From Coptis chinensis (lineage: Eukaryota; Streptophyta; Magnoliopsida; Ranunculales; Ranunculaceae): a stretch of 64,000 nt of DNA. Numbering within the stretch: position 1 is the first letter of the stretch; each line of letters begins with the position of its first letter. The stretch lies in assembly GCA_015680905.1 (NCBI GenBank), contig CM027378.1, forward strand, positions 89,371,501 to 89,435,500. Reading direction: 5' to 3'. The notes beneath the pieces are model-generated. The model saw only the letters and a list, made by a program, of their open reading frames with translations, did not search any database and was not told where the DNA came from. The position numbers and the translations under genes are program-made. Shown here one piece after another: positions 38,471-48,551 of this stretch.

Positions 38471-38712
38471 GGAACCCGAAGTTCCAAGATCTATTTTTTT
38501 TAGGAACCTGAAGTTCCAAGAATTAAATTGTTTGGAACCCGAAGTTCCAAAATCTATTTTTTTTAGGAACCTAATGTTCCAAGATTTAATTTTTAGGAAC
38601 CAGAAGTTATAAGGTCGAATTTTTAGGAACCTGAAGTTCCAAGATCTATTTTTTTTTTAAAGAACCTGAAGTTCCAAAGATTCAATTTTTAGGAACCTGA
38701 AGTTCCAAGATC
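38471..38712. repeat. Array of eight ~31-bp units carrying GGAACC..GAAGTTCC palindromes
   Basis: Imperfect palindromes of the form GGAACCTGAAGTTCC recur at 38471, 38503, 38534, 38566, 38596, 38626, 38661 and 38692, separated by AAGATCTATTTTTT-like spacers. A further related copy lies near 38829. They sit in non-coding DNA of the copia element, after the decayed 5' half and before the pol remnants. Confidence 0.93.
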
Positions 38713-39639
38713 GTCTGATTGACTATATCGACTTGGTCAGGTCCAACCCATAAGGACTGGTCTGGTTTTAGCCCATTACAGTGGTCATTTATGTAGGCCC
38801 AATTCGTTTTTATAGCTATTTTGTTTTCAAGAACTTGAAGTTCTACATAAACACTGCCGAGCTCTTATAGAAGAGGTTGAAAAGTATAAAGCCTCTAGGA
38901 AAATGGAAACAAATGTGATAGAGAATTGGAAGAGTGACCCTTTAATGATGGTACTCATTTGGATTGTTCCGATTTCCTTGAGGTTCAGTATGAGGATCCA
39001 AATAGCAATGAGAAAGTTTGATGAGCAAACTTTCATTCTTGGAATGATTTATTTAGTTAATTATATTTTTATTACCAATTTATAGAACGTTTACCATTAA
39101 TATTGTGTTTTCTTCATGGACAGTCTAGGCCAGGATTGTCGTTAATAATTTGAATTTCCTTATTATGAATCTCAAGTTTTATTTTTCTTAATATACTTGT
39201 GATAGTATAAATCTTTACAAATTTATTTTGCTTTATGTTAAAATGTATGAATATATAAATGGAGAAAAGTATTATATATGGATATATGTCTGGTAGACTA
39301 TACCCATAAATGAGGAAGACATTGTGTATCATATCTAACGTTGGGAGCAAGAAGCTCACTTAGACAGTCTGTATTACATAATTGTCAATTTACTGAGACA
39401 ATATTCCCGTCGTTAGGGGGAGAAGAGCAATGGTTGCTCTAAGGAACGACGTGAAGCAACTTGGATCACGTCCTCTGTCTCATTAAGGATCCAAACAATG
39501 AATGTGACTATATGAGATAAGGAGAATGATACACTTGCAAGTGGTTGCAGAGAAAATGCCTAAGCATTTAATGATATGGTAAAAGTAACCATGAATGTGC
39601 CAGCTAGAATTGATGTTCCATTTGGACAGGGTCCAAACA

Positions 39640-41050
39640 TGGCGGCAAATGAATCTACTATACGCTAAAAGTGTGGTAAACCTATAGGATCCAAAGAGCG
39701 TGCTTCTAGGAGAGGAGAACTGAAGAACCATCTTGTCCAAATAATAGTCAGGTAATGGCTGGAGCTCCATAAACAAATAATGAAATTGTGCAAGTATCTA
39801 AAATTCATTGAAATGCATATGGTTGCCCATGGAGAGGCACAGGTACCTGAAAATGAAGAGATCGATCTCAATATTCCATGCATGTTCAGGTGAATTGTGG
39901 GATAGGAAAACACTTATCATAGATGACATATTTAGCTATGGTATAGCTATTGGAACATCAAAGGACAATGATGAAAAATAAATGAACCACGTGTTTTGTC
40001 GACAAAGGAAAGATTGGCAAATCTGAAATTTGCTATTCAAGCATAATTAAACTCTTTGAAAAACGTGGTGTGGACCTATAGTAAAATCCGAGGTTGGATT
40101 CAATATAGTAGCAGCAAGTTTGGTTGGTATAAACTTGATTAGGACTCTTAAGGAATTAGAGAAAACTGCTGACTATAAATTTTTGAAATGAAATGGACAA
40201 AGCACATGGTTGTGCGGATCAGAACTTGGATTTGGATAAGGATCCATTTCGACTAAAGGAAGAACATGAGGAAGTTCTTGGTCTTAAAAATACTTTACTT
40301 GAGTGATATTGAAGCATTTATGTATCTAGCACAATACGTGCACAAGATCATATATTACATTTTCTATTAGTTTCTTATCAAGATATAATTGTGCACATAC
40401 ACTTACACACTGGAATGATATCAAACACATATTAAGATATTTTTATGGAATAACTTGTATGAAACTATTTTATTCTTATGGTTCCACTAATGACTATGAT
40501 CTAGTTGGCTATGCAGTCTTTGGTTTTCTATTTGACCCTCAGAAGGGTTACTCCCAAACAGGTATGTATTTTTTAGTGGTAATGCTGCCAAGGGTCACTC
40601 CCAAACAGGTATGTATTTCTTAGTGGTAATGCTGCCATTTGTTGGCATTGCACTAAACAAACTTTAGTGGAAACTTCCTCTAACCACTCTGAAATTTTAG
40701 CTCTTCATGAAGCTAGTCGTGAATGTGTATGGCAAAGGTTATTAATTGGGCATATTCGTAGTTCTTGTCAATTACCTTCTATAACAGGTGTTCCCAGTAT
40801 TATTTATGAGGATAATGGAGCTTGTATAGCCCAGATTCAAGAAGGATTTATAAAAGGAGACATGACAAAACACATTGCGCCAAAATTCTTTTACACTCAT
40901 CAGCTTCAGAAGAAGAAGCAGATTAAGGTCGAGCAAGTTCGTTCCAGTGACAACTTTGCTGATCTCTTCACTAAATCACTACCGAAGCATACATTTCAAA
41001 AGCTTGTATATGGGATCGGCATGCGTAGAGTTCACCACCAAGCCATATAA
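39640..41050 (+). pseudogene. Copia pol remnants (reverse transcriptase to RNase H)
   Basis: Scattered fragments of the copia pol C-terminal part are readable. A KPIGSKERASRR-like linker lies near 39680, and IIDDIFSYGIAIG with STKERLANLKFAIQA follows at 39920-40050. The longest open stretch, 40667-41050, is the RNase H end: ETSSNHSEILALHEASRECVW, YEDNGACIAQI, GDMTKHIAPKFFYTH and NFADLFTKSLPK. Copia polyproteins end in this way. Everything upstream is broken by stops and indels. Confidence 0.85.
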
Positions 41051-41798
41051 AGACTTGTCTTTATCAGGAGGAGTAATAGAACAGGGGGAGCATCCTGAAG
41101 AATGTGTCCCAAGACATATGCACTGTACTATTTTCCCTTATCTAGGTTTTATCCCACTGGGTTTTCCTAGTAAAGGTTTTAATGAGGCAGTATAAAGCAA
41201 GTCACAATGATTCTGAGTAATGTTATACTATTTTTCCCTTCGCTTTGGTTTTTTCCATTGGGTTTTCCTTAGCAAGGTTTTAATGAGGCAACTGTCATTG
41301 GATAGTTATAGAGCATCCAGAAGAATGCTACAAAAGATGCATCCACTATAATTTTCACATGAATGGTGGATATCCAAGGGGGAGTGTTATGAAATCCGTG
41401 GGCTTATATGGATGCCCACCATTGATATGTGTTTATCCTGATAATCTTATATCTTGGTGTTTATCATGATAATTCTCTATCTTGGTATTTATCCTGGTAA
41501 TCCTTTATCTTGGAAAGGAGGTTACCTAATTGTATATAAAGGTAACCTCCTCCCATTAAAACTCACCTCAATGAATAAGAATTCTCTCTATCTCATTCTC
41601 TCAATGATTCAATACATATTAAGTTAGTGTGGTGTTCTCTCCAAATCGGGTTAATTCTAACACTTATGTATTTTTCATTATTTATCGGCAGGAGCCACAC
41701 TTTAGGATCTCGCCTAGGGCCCCCCCAAAACTCAGGGCCGCCCCTAGGTGCAGTCACCTTTGCTTATATAAAGAAGAGGAGGAACTACGTCTGACCTA

Positions 41799-41838
41799 AT
41801 AATTGTGTCGAAGTTGAAGCTTTTTCTCCATAATTCTG
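41799..41838. mobile_element. Right tip of the fold-back element
   Basis: ATAATTGTGTCGAAGTTGAA followed by a T run and CCATAATTCTG is the reverse complement, with few mismatches, of the outer left arm at 11108-11157 (AATTCTGGGGAAAAA, then TTCAACTTGGACACAATTAT). It therefore marks the far side of the site into which the Tat element inserted. Confidence 0.8.
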
Positions 41839-42513
41839 TGATTTTCCACTTCTTTTGATTTCTCGAATGAAAATGTGAAACGATTAGGAAAGGCATGCGC
41901 AGGTGTTGCCTTTAGAGGTAACTGGTGGGAACTACAAGATTGAGGACTCGTTTAGTACTTAGTCTATAGCGCAGATTGTACACAAACTCGTCACAATGTT
42001 AATCATTACACGATGCACATCTTGTCTTAAGATTTGATTTATCATGTACATAGTTGGAATATCACAACAAAAAAATTTGTTTCTAAATGATGTGAATGTA
42101 TACAATTGGCAATTACATGGCGTGCTACCGTTCCTCTTAATCTTTGTTATGAGTCCACGTTCACCATTGATGCACCCGGTTATGCAGGCACAAGCCCCAC
42201 AAAATTTGAGCTCCTTACAAGGATAAACCTCGTATTTTCACCCAAGTAAAGCCGACTCAATAGTTTTTTCAATCCAAATATCCAGTATACTTGGTTATTG
42301 TCCCAAATTAATTATAAAATCCTCTTAACTCGCAATCAAGAAGTAAAACGCCAAATGGAAACCTCTATTATCATGTTACCCACGTCTTCCCTATCATTGT
42401 ATTCAACCATACATGTCCTTATCACACACTCTTCCCCACCATCTCTTTCATCTTTAAAACCACCAAGTGTTCTTTCTTTCTTTCTAATCCCCACCCAACT
42501 CCACCATCTCTAA
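41839..42513. other. Non-coding stretch upstream of the small gene
   Basis: No supported gene. The last ~150 bp are pyrimidine-rich (TCTTTCTTTCTAATCCCCACC region), a common feature of plant proximal promoters. Confidence 0.5.
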
Positions 42514-42514
42514 C

Positions 42515-42523
42515 ATTATAAAA
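42515..42523 (+). promoter_or_regulatory. TATA box of the 97-residue gene
   Basis: ATTATAAAA lies 51 bp upstream of the ATG at 42574. That spacing allows transcription to start about 20-30 bp before the ATG. Confidence 0.6.
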
Positions 42524-42573
42524 CTCTCAAACTAGTTAACTCGATCCACTTCCATTGTCATCTATTCCATCAA

Positions 42574-42867
42574 ATGACCATCTCTCCAGATTCATCTCAA
42601 CCTACATCATCATCTGAAACCTCAACTCCAAAAGTTCAGCTGGTTTCAAAATGTATATCAGATAGGCTTCTAGGAAAGTTTTCCGACTTATCAGAATTCG
42701 GCTTTGATTATGAACAAAGTGGATTATGGTCACCTCCAGTTCAAAGAAGTGTGTTTTTGAGTTCCCCTGGACATATTTGCAACGACAGCGATATGTTTGC
42801 CAAACTAAAGTCGAAGAATAATCGTGCAAGGAGATACAAGGTTATTTGTTTTAATGTGTGGGGCTAA
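42574..42867 (+). CDS. Small plant-specific protein of unknown function (97 aa)
   Basis: An intronless 97-residue frame starting [20 protein letters not shown]. The serine/threonine-rich N-terminus is followed by [38 protein letters not shown] and a basic, Cys-containing end ([14 protein letters not shown]). The composition and the [11 protein letters not shown] block match, from memory, a family of short uncharacterised angiosperm proteins. No signal peptide or membrane segment is seen. A TATA box and pyrimidine-rich upstream DNA support a real gene. The function is not known to me. Confidence 0.75.
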   Translation: MTISPDSSQPTSSSETSTPKVQLVSKCISDRLLGKFSDLSEFGFDYEQSGLWSPPVQRSVFLSSPGHICNDSDMFAKLKSKNNRARRYKVICFNVWG

Positions 42868-44495
42868 TTCTCCAATGAGTTTATGATATAGGCCGGTATG
42901 TGAAATATGTGTAACTTCTGAGTAAGTGTGCTAGAGAAAGAGAGATTTAAATGAATGTGGTTTGGTTAACTTTTTGATATATGCCTTCGTGTTTTTTCAT
43001 TGAATGTTATTATTTTTTGATATATGCCTATATAGGTGATGGTAAAGAGAAGGTCCATCATCCATGACATTGTTCTGTTATTATGCTGCTTGTCTGATTA
43101 GGCAGATGGTATTATCTAATTATCACTAATGAAAGAGTATCTTTATGGTAAATAAAAAATGTGTATCTGCGCAAAATTCAAATTGGATTCCTATATATAT
43201 AAATCATCTTGTTCCTAGAAGATGGAGGATAGTATTCCAGACTGTTATCGTCCATTTCAATTAATTTGCTGGCAAAAACTAATCCAAACTAAATATATTT
43301 GTTTACGTCTCAGATAATATAAAAGCTTGCAGTATAATTTTGATAGCGTCGTACATCTATAGGACAGATGACATGACTCCGAACGTGAGAAATAACTAAT
43401 AAACATGAAACCAGCCAAGGACATTCAGTGTTTTTCTTTCTTTAGATGGATGGAGGTTGCGTTGCATGTGAATCAGATCCGACGACGCATAGTCTTTCAG
43501 CAGAAGGGTGGGTAGTGGGTACCGGTCCAATTAATTGTGCAAAGATAGAGTATTGAAGAAGATATAAGCCAGGCTTTCATGAATCATGATGCAACAAAAG
43601 GAGACATGATATTGACTTTTGTGGCAGCGGGCAGTCTGTTTGCTTTGCCTAACTAAACACTGTTGTACCATCTGCCTATCCAACTTTACAGAGATGGGAT
43701 TGGAAAGTTGGGAATGATCCAGCTTTATTTTCTTTTCAACATGTAAATTAGATTCTTTGCCTTCTTGAGCAACTTCAAGGCCTTCAAGCTGGACATTGGC
43801 AGGTGGTGTCGGGTGTAGATGCTCTTTTTGGCAAATTAAAGTTTGTATGTATGAGGTGCATGGAGACAAAAAACTTGGATAATGAATTAGGCAATGAATT
43901 ATATATTTATATCTAGTTTCACAATGTAGAAAAATGATTTGAAAAAAAAAATTATATCTTCTCTTTGACGAAAACCTTCACCATTGTAAATGACTGCCGT
44001 GGCCCGTGGGGCTATAAATAAAATGACATTATACTTAAGAAGTCGTACAATTATTCTCATAAATGTGTTTCGGACTTTCGGTACATGTGTTTTCCTCTGG
44101 TGCTTGATTATCTTCGAATGGACCTTGGTTTGGTACCACATGCTGTTGTAGTGCTAAGAGTGCATACATTATCAACCAAGCTATTGTAATTTGTAAAACA
44201 CAAAAGCAAAATGGTCTTAATGTTTTTTCGTATATTCAATTTCCTCCACTCGTAAATCATAATAGTTACAAACTTACAATAGAACCACACATATTTCATA
44301 AAACTTAGAGATTCAAAAAAGTGAATTATGAGACTATGAGAGTCATTTATATGTAAGAACTGCATCCTATCTACATGTTTTAAAAATGCATGTATTGCAT
44401 TCATTATTTCAACACCTTTTGTGTTGCCTCTAGAATGACTGGATTTGAGTCAGCCCAATTAAACCCCTATCGTGAAAGCCCAACCCAAGTCCATC
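42868..44495. other. Intergenic DNA between the small gene and the PPR gene
   Basis: AT-rich with no convincing gene. Open stretches on the minus strand at 43531-43869 and 43899-44404 show no motif or codon bias that I can defend. The first ~250 bp should contain the 3' UTR of the small gene, with T-rich and ATTTTTTG repeats near 42970-43020. Confidence 0.5.
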
Positions 44496-44503
44496 TATAT
44501 ATA
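44496..44503 (+). promoter_or_regulatory. TATA box of the PPR gene
   Basis: TATATATA in the context CATCTATATATAGAGG lies 46 bp before the chosen ATG (44549). This gives a very short leader and argues against the upstream in-frame ATGs at 44390 and 44435. Confidence 0.75.
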
Positions 44504-44548
44504 GAGGAAAATCAGTTACACCACTTGTTCACTCAACACTCCTTTCCG

Positions 44549-45940
44549 ATGTTGCTACAAAAATTTGCAAAAATCTCCCCATTCCGACTCTCCACACTTC
44601 TCCGCAACGAAAAAAACCCAAACCTCGCTCTCCAACTCTTCCAAAACCCAAACCCAAACCCTGGTCAACCATTTCGCTACAGCCTACTTTCGTACGACCT
44701 CATAATAACAAAACTAGGCCGAGCCAAAATGTTCACCGAACTCGAAACAATTCTAACCCAATTAAACCAAGAAACCCGGTTCACACCAAAAGAAATAATA
44801 TTCTGTAACATAATTACTTTCTACGGGCGGTCAAAATTACCAAACCAAGCTTTGACCATGTACTATAAAATCCCATCATTTGGTTGTACCCGCACGGTAA
44901 AATCTCTAAACACGTTATTAAACGCGTTATTAAAATGTAAACAGTTTAGTAAAATTAGAGATATTTATTTAAACGTAGATAAATATGGTAGTTATGTTTT
45001 TGATGTATGTAGTTATAATATTTTGATTAATGCATGTTGTTTATGTAACTCATTTGATGATGCTTGGAAACTTTTTAATGAAATGATAAAAAATAGGATT
45101 AGTCCGAATAATGTTACGTTTGCTACTTTGATAAATGGGCTTTGCTTGAATGGCAAGTTAGATGAAGCTTTTAAGTTGAAAGAGGATATGGTTAGAAAGT
45201 ATGGGTTAGAGGGTAATGTGTGTGTTTATACGTCGTTGATTAAAGGGCTTTGTAAAGTTAAGGAAATGGATTTAGTGTTTAAGGTTAAGGAAGAAATGGT
45301 GGTGGAAATGAACTTGGGTGTGGATTCTGCGGTTTATAATACTTTGATTAGTGGACTTTTGGGGAGTGGTAGGAAGGGAGAGGTTAATGGTGTTTTGGAG
45401 GAAATGAGGCGAAATGGATGTGTACCGGATACTGTGACGTATAATGTGATGATAACGGGATTTTGTAATGAGAAGGATTTTGAATCGGCGTTTGGGGTTT
45501 TGAAGGAGATGGTGGAGAAGGGATGTAAACCAGATGTTATTAGTTATAATGTGATTGTTTCTGGGTTATGTAAGGAGGGGAAGGTGAAAGAAGCAATTGA
45601 TTTGTTTGAAGACATGCCTAGGAATGGTTGTGTTCCTGATGTTGTGACGTATCGAACACTTTTTGATGGACTTTGTGATGAAGCTGAGTTTGATGAAGCT
45701 GAGTTTATTTTGGATGAGATGTTGTTTAAGGGACATGTTCCTTGTGTTGGAAGTGTAAATACGTTTGTGGATGGGTTGTGTCGGGAAGGAAGAATGAAGT
45801 TGTTAGGATCAGTTTTGAATAGTTTGGCTAAAAGAAATGTTATTGATTTGGATATTTGGAGGACCGTGATTATTTATATTTGCACGAGGGCCGAAAAGTT
45901 GAGTTCATGTGAGCTTGTGGATGCTTTGATTATACTGTAA
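44549..45940 (+). CDS. P-class pentatricopeptide repeat protein (At1g53330-like)
   Basis: Intronless, 463 residues from the ATG at 44549 (MLLQKFAKISPFRLSTLLRN). PPR proteins bind organellar RNA one base per repeat and act in RNA processing, editing or translation. About ten 35-residue repeats follow one another, for example VCSYNILINACCLCNSFDDA, VTFATLINGLCLNGKLDEAF, VTYNVMITGFCNEKDFESAF and ISYNVIVSGLCKEGKVKEAI. There is no E, DYW or SMR domain, so it is P-class. Order and sequence resemble Arabidopsis At1g53330. The N-terminus is basic and could be an organelle-targeting peptide, but this is not proven. The frame is intact. Confidence 0.93.
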   Translation: MLLQKFAKISPFRLSTLLRNEKNPNLALQLFQNPNPNPGQPFRYSLLSYDLIITKLGRAKMFTELETILTQLNQETRFTPKEIIFCNIITFYGRSKLPNQALTMYYKIPSFGCTRTVKSLNTLLNALLKCKQFSKIRDIYLNVDKYGSYVFDVCSYNILINACCLCNSFDDAWKLFNEMIKNRISPNNVTFATLINGLCLNGKLDEAFKLKEDMVRKYGLEGNVCVYTSLIKGLCKVKEMDLVFKVKEEMVVEMNLGVDSAVYNTLISGLLGSGRKGEVNGVLEEMRRNGCVPDTVTYNVMITGFCNEKDFESAFGVLKEMVEKGCKPDVISYNVIVSGLCKEGKVKEAIDLFEDMPRNGCVPDVVTYRTLFDGLCDEAEFDEAEFILDEMLFKGHVPCVGSVNTFVDGLCREGRMKLLGSVLNSLAKRNVIDLDIWRTVIIYICTRAEKLSSCELVDALIIL

Positions 45941-47647
45941 AAGAAAGCTACAGGTTGTCGGGATTTCTTTTATGCGTACACTTGCCTCAGTAATCTCTGT
46001 ATGTGGGCAGTTACTATCTCCTTTTCGAACTTCAGTAGCATGCTTCTTGCCAAGGTAATCAGTTTTGCACAGTTGCACTTTTCGCTTTGCGTTCAAGGGG
46101 ATATGCAACCAGTATTAGGCGTTATCCTTCGGTAATATTTCTATCCACTTTTGAGAATCAAGATATTGAAGAGTTTAAGTGTCTGCAGTGCTTTTATGTG
46201 ACTGAAAAAGACCTTGAAGGCTCTACTTAATTTACACTGCGTTGCTGGCTCCAGCACTTCACCTGTGGTCAGTTACTCTAAATTGCTGCCCTGTGGGAGT
46301 CTAAGCCATGTTACAGTCCCAGTCTGGCTCTTAGGTTTGGTATGTACAGCTCTACTTTGTGTATCATCAGAAGTTATACGGCTCTTGACCACTATCAAGT
46401 TACTGGCTGAAGTAATTACATTAATGTAAACATTGATTTGGTGCATTGCTGTGATCCTGAACTTGTAAGTGTTTCCTGTGAGCCGGGAAGTTATTATAAT
46501 GCCTGGTTGCAGAGAATCTACTTTTACGTGAATGTTCAGATATCAGGCAGGTCAGGTCTTACTGCTTATCAGATTTTATTAATCTTGAGCCATATATTTA
46601 GAATTTTAGATTTTTCAAACATTACGGAAATTTGTTTTACGCGACATGAGAAAGACGTTGTACATATCATAAGTGAGTGTGCTGATTGAAAAATATCAAA
46701 ACATAACGGAAGGCTAAACTTGATACTGTAAACCTGACAGGACCCTAAATAACTCCTAAAGGCCACTGCTCGGTTACGCTATAATACATAAACTCTTTGA
46801 GATCGATTTCCGCTTTATTTACTTACAAAAAGAAATTATTTACTTCTTATCATGTCATAATATTCACATAGAAATTTCATCGCACTTGCACTAGGTTATC
46901 AACATTACAGAATTCTAATTCGTCCGGTACAAAAATGTTTTACCATGTATCATGCCTATATATTGGCACAAAAACCTATAGGACGTAGTGTTGGCAGAAA
47001 CCTTTCACAGCAAAGAAGCATTCTGTCAAGGGACTAATGACTATTCTCCGAACGCCCTGGTGTATCGATGCCTTGGCAAGGATTAATGTCAGGCCACCAC
47101 CGCGCCGTTGTAGTGCACTTGGTGGGGCTTTTTCTTTTGAAAGCGTCAATATGGTGATTAGGACCTTCAGGTCTTGGTTTTTGAAGATGCGGTATGGAGA
47201 TTTGAGCATTGAATGGATGGTAGTGGTGGTAGTGAGGTGGATACAGGTTAAACATTCTATGTTGATGGCGGATTGGATGTGATGTTGTTAGGACTTAGGA
47301 GAAGTTTTCATAGTTTTACTATTAATGTAATTGTTATGTTACTTGTTCCATGTAATATGCTTTGCCTTGTTTGCTTGGTGTAATTTCTGTATTAGTTGAT
47401 AAATAGAAAGTATGGTTTATCCAAAAAAAAAAGCAGAACGTGTACAAACATTTTACGCTATCATGATGAAAAATGACTGAATAAATGTGAAGCAATTGCA
47501 GGCTTACAAACATCCGATTTAGAAGATTAGTGCTTCACTTTTAGTAAGACAGGGTGACCCGAATGGACTACGAACAACCAAAGGAAGCACAGCAGAAGAA
47601 AATTAAGCTGCAGGCCATGATAGGAATCCACTCTTTTGTTGAGTATG
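45941..47647. other. 3' region of the PPR gene and non-coding DNA
   Basis: The first several hundred bases probably include the PPR 3' UTR; open stretches there (for example 46214-46429) lack protein motifs. Around 47037-47282 a plus-strand frame is followed by 3'-UTR-like DNA ending in a ten-base A run near 47429-47438. This might be a retro-inserted transcript end, but I do not recognise the sequence. Confidence 0.4.
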
Positions 47648-48173
47648 TCACCTTGGTCCTGATAGGATGGATGCCATTTGTGGAGCTGAAGCGCATGAAT
47701 TAACTTCCTTGGGAAGCTCCACTGGTATCAAGGTTAAGAAGCTATAATCTGAGATATTCTCCACATTCATTACACCCTCTAAAACCTTGATCACCATCGA
47801 CATGTACGGTCTTTTAGCGCATTCACCCTGTTAACACCAAGTAGCTATCTTTATCATCTTGACTGCTTCTTCTCTGTATTGGTGCACGCCCTCAATTTGT
47901 TTATCAACCACGTCAAATAATTGGTCTTCTGCTTTTTTCTTCACTAGCTGAAGGAGACATTCACTTTCTTCAGGCAGCGAGTAATCCAAATTCTTTCTTC
48001 CACACATTATTTCCAAAACGACTACGCCAAAGCTATACACACAACTTTCCCTAATATACTTCTGTTCGACACCACTCGGGCCAAATAACCTCTTGTACCC
48101 CTCAATGTGGTTAACACTTCGCTTTGATATCTGTCAATAAACCTGGCTAACCCAAAATCAGATACCTTGGCAT
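47648..48173 (-). pseudogene. 3' fragment of a lectin receptor-like kinase (SD2-5-type), broken
   Basis: The C-terminal part of a plant receptor kinase. It opens inside the kinase domain at AKVSDFGLARFIDR (DFG loop) and continues LTTLRGTRGYLA. It then shifts frame near 48080 where the APE motif should be, and resumes with VYSFGVVVLEIMCGRKNLDY. A TAA at about 47830 interrupts KIATWC..QGECAKRPYMSM, and the tail ends QMASILSGPR before TGA (47648-47650). The family tail SVLSGPR supports G-type lectin SD2-5-like kinases. The N-terminal ectodomain and first kinase lobe are absent, cut at 48173 where Helitron-like DNA starts. Confidence 0.85.
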
Positions 48174-48500
48174 CTATCTATCTATATATAAAAGCTCGCA
48201 CCTTATCTCTCTCCTCATCTTATGTCTTTATTTTCTAAACCGTACATCCTCATACTCTTAAAAAAATAAGGCAATTTTATAAATTAGTTAGACCTCCCTA
48301 GATTTGCTACTTTCTCCTTTTTTTATTATTTATTTATTTGGTCTTCCTCAAATATCAAAACACAAGTATAAACAAATTTCTTCAAACACCCCTTCCAACC
48401 TTTCATACAAATCCTAATAAAATAAGAGGATAAAATAAAATTCCTAAAAATTACTAAACCAAATTCTTAAAATACGAGGATGAAAATATATGGGAGGAGG
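48174..48500 (+). mobile_element. Helitron-like 5' end fragment
   Basis: Begins TCTATCTATCTATATATAAA directly after an A, with no inverted repeat or target duplication, and breaks the kinase frame precisely. Helitrons start with TC and insert between A and T. About 150 bp further in, the block around CCTCAAATATCAAAACACA and AATTCCTAAAA..TACTAAACC matches the DNA in front of the Helitron Rep/helicase gene at 61280-61380, which links it to that family. The 3' end is not identified. Confidence 0.55.
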
Positions 48501-48551
48501 TTAAGATAGAAGGAGTTGATGGTGGTATTGATGTGATGTTCTCACTCGAGC

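Larger units (their letters stand above)
36761..41662 (+). mobile_element. Ty1/copia LTR retrotransposon nested in the hAT element
   Basis: LTRs of 278 bp each lie at 36761-37038 and 41385-41662, flanked by the exact 5-bp duplication CTTAT (36756-36760 and 41663-41667). The left LTR begins TATTATG where the right has TGTTATG, so the canonical TG is mutated. It is followed by CGTTATCAGCACGA, a primer-binding-site-like sequence common in plant copia elements. A purine tract, AAGGGGGAG, precedes the right LTR. Internal coding DNA is heavily decayed. Confidence 0.93.
33525..41746 (+). mobile_element. hAT DNA transposon inserted in the Tat 3' LTR
   Basis: The left end CAGGGCCGGCCCTGAG (33525-33540) and the right end CTCAGGGCCGCCCCTA (41731-41746) are imperfect inverted repeats. 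Flanks GGTGCGGT (33517-33524) and GGTGCAGT (41747-41754) are an 8-bp target duplication with one mismatch. The intact 5' LTR has the single uninterrupted sequence at 12149-12160, which confirms the insertion. It carries a decayed transposase gene and a nested copia element. Confidence 0.92.
11812..41798 (+). mobile_element. Ty3/gypsy Tat-lineage (Retand-like) LTR retrotransposon, interrupted by nested elements
   Basis: The 5' LTR is 11812-12338 and the 3' LTR starts at 33173 after the purine tract AAGAGGGGGC. Both begin TGTGAG(G/A)GAGTAATATA. In order the element holds gag, protease, reverse transcriptase, two RNase H-like regions and integrase (to 17837), then a tandem-repeat block, an antisense reading frame and the 3' LTR. 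The second, archaeal-type RNase H and the antisense frame are hallmarks of the Tat/Ogre lineage. Without nested insertions it would be about 10 kb. Many in-frame stops and frameshifts mean it is not autonomous. The last ~140 bp of the 3' LTR are missing. Confidence 0.9.

Noticed and set aside
38471..38712. CRISPR-like array of evenly spaced palindromic repeats
   Set aside because: The units are imperfect, the spacers are similar to each other, and it lies inside a plant copia element; no cas genes and wrong kingdom.
43531..44404. Three minus-strand frames of 80-112 codons upstream of the PPR gene
   Set aside because: No domain, no splice-consistent joining and no promoter signal; left as intergenic.
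44390..44548. Upstream in-frame extension of the PPR protein (53 codons)
   Set aside because: A TATA box at 44496-44503 lies inside it, and PPR-like sequence with an organelle-type basic N-terminus starts at 44549.
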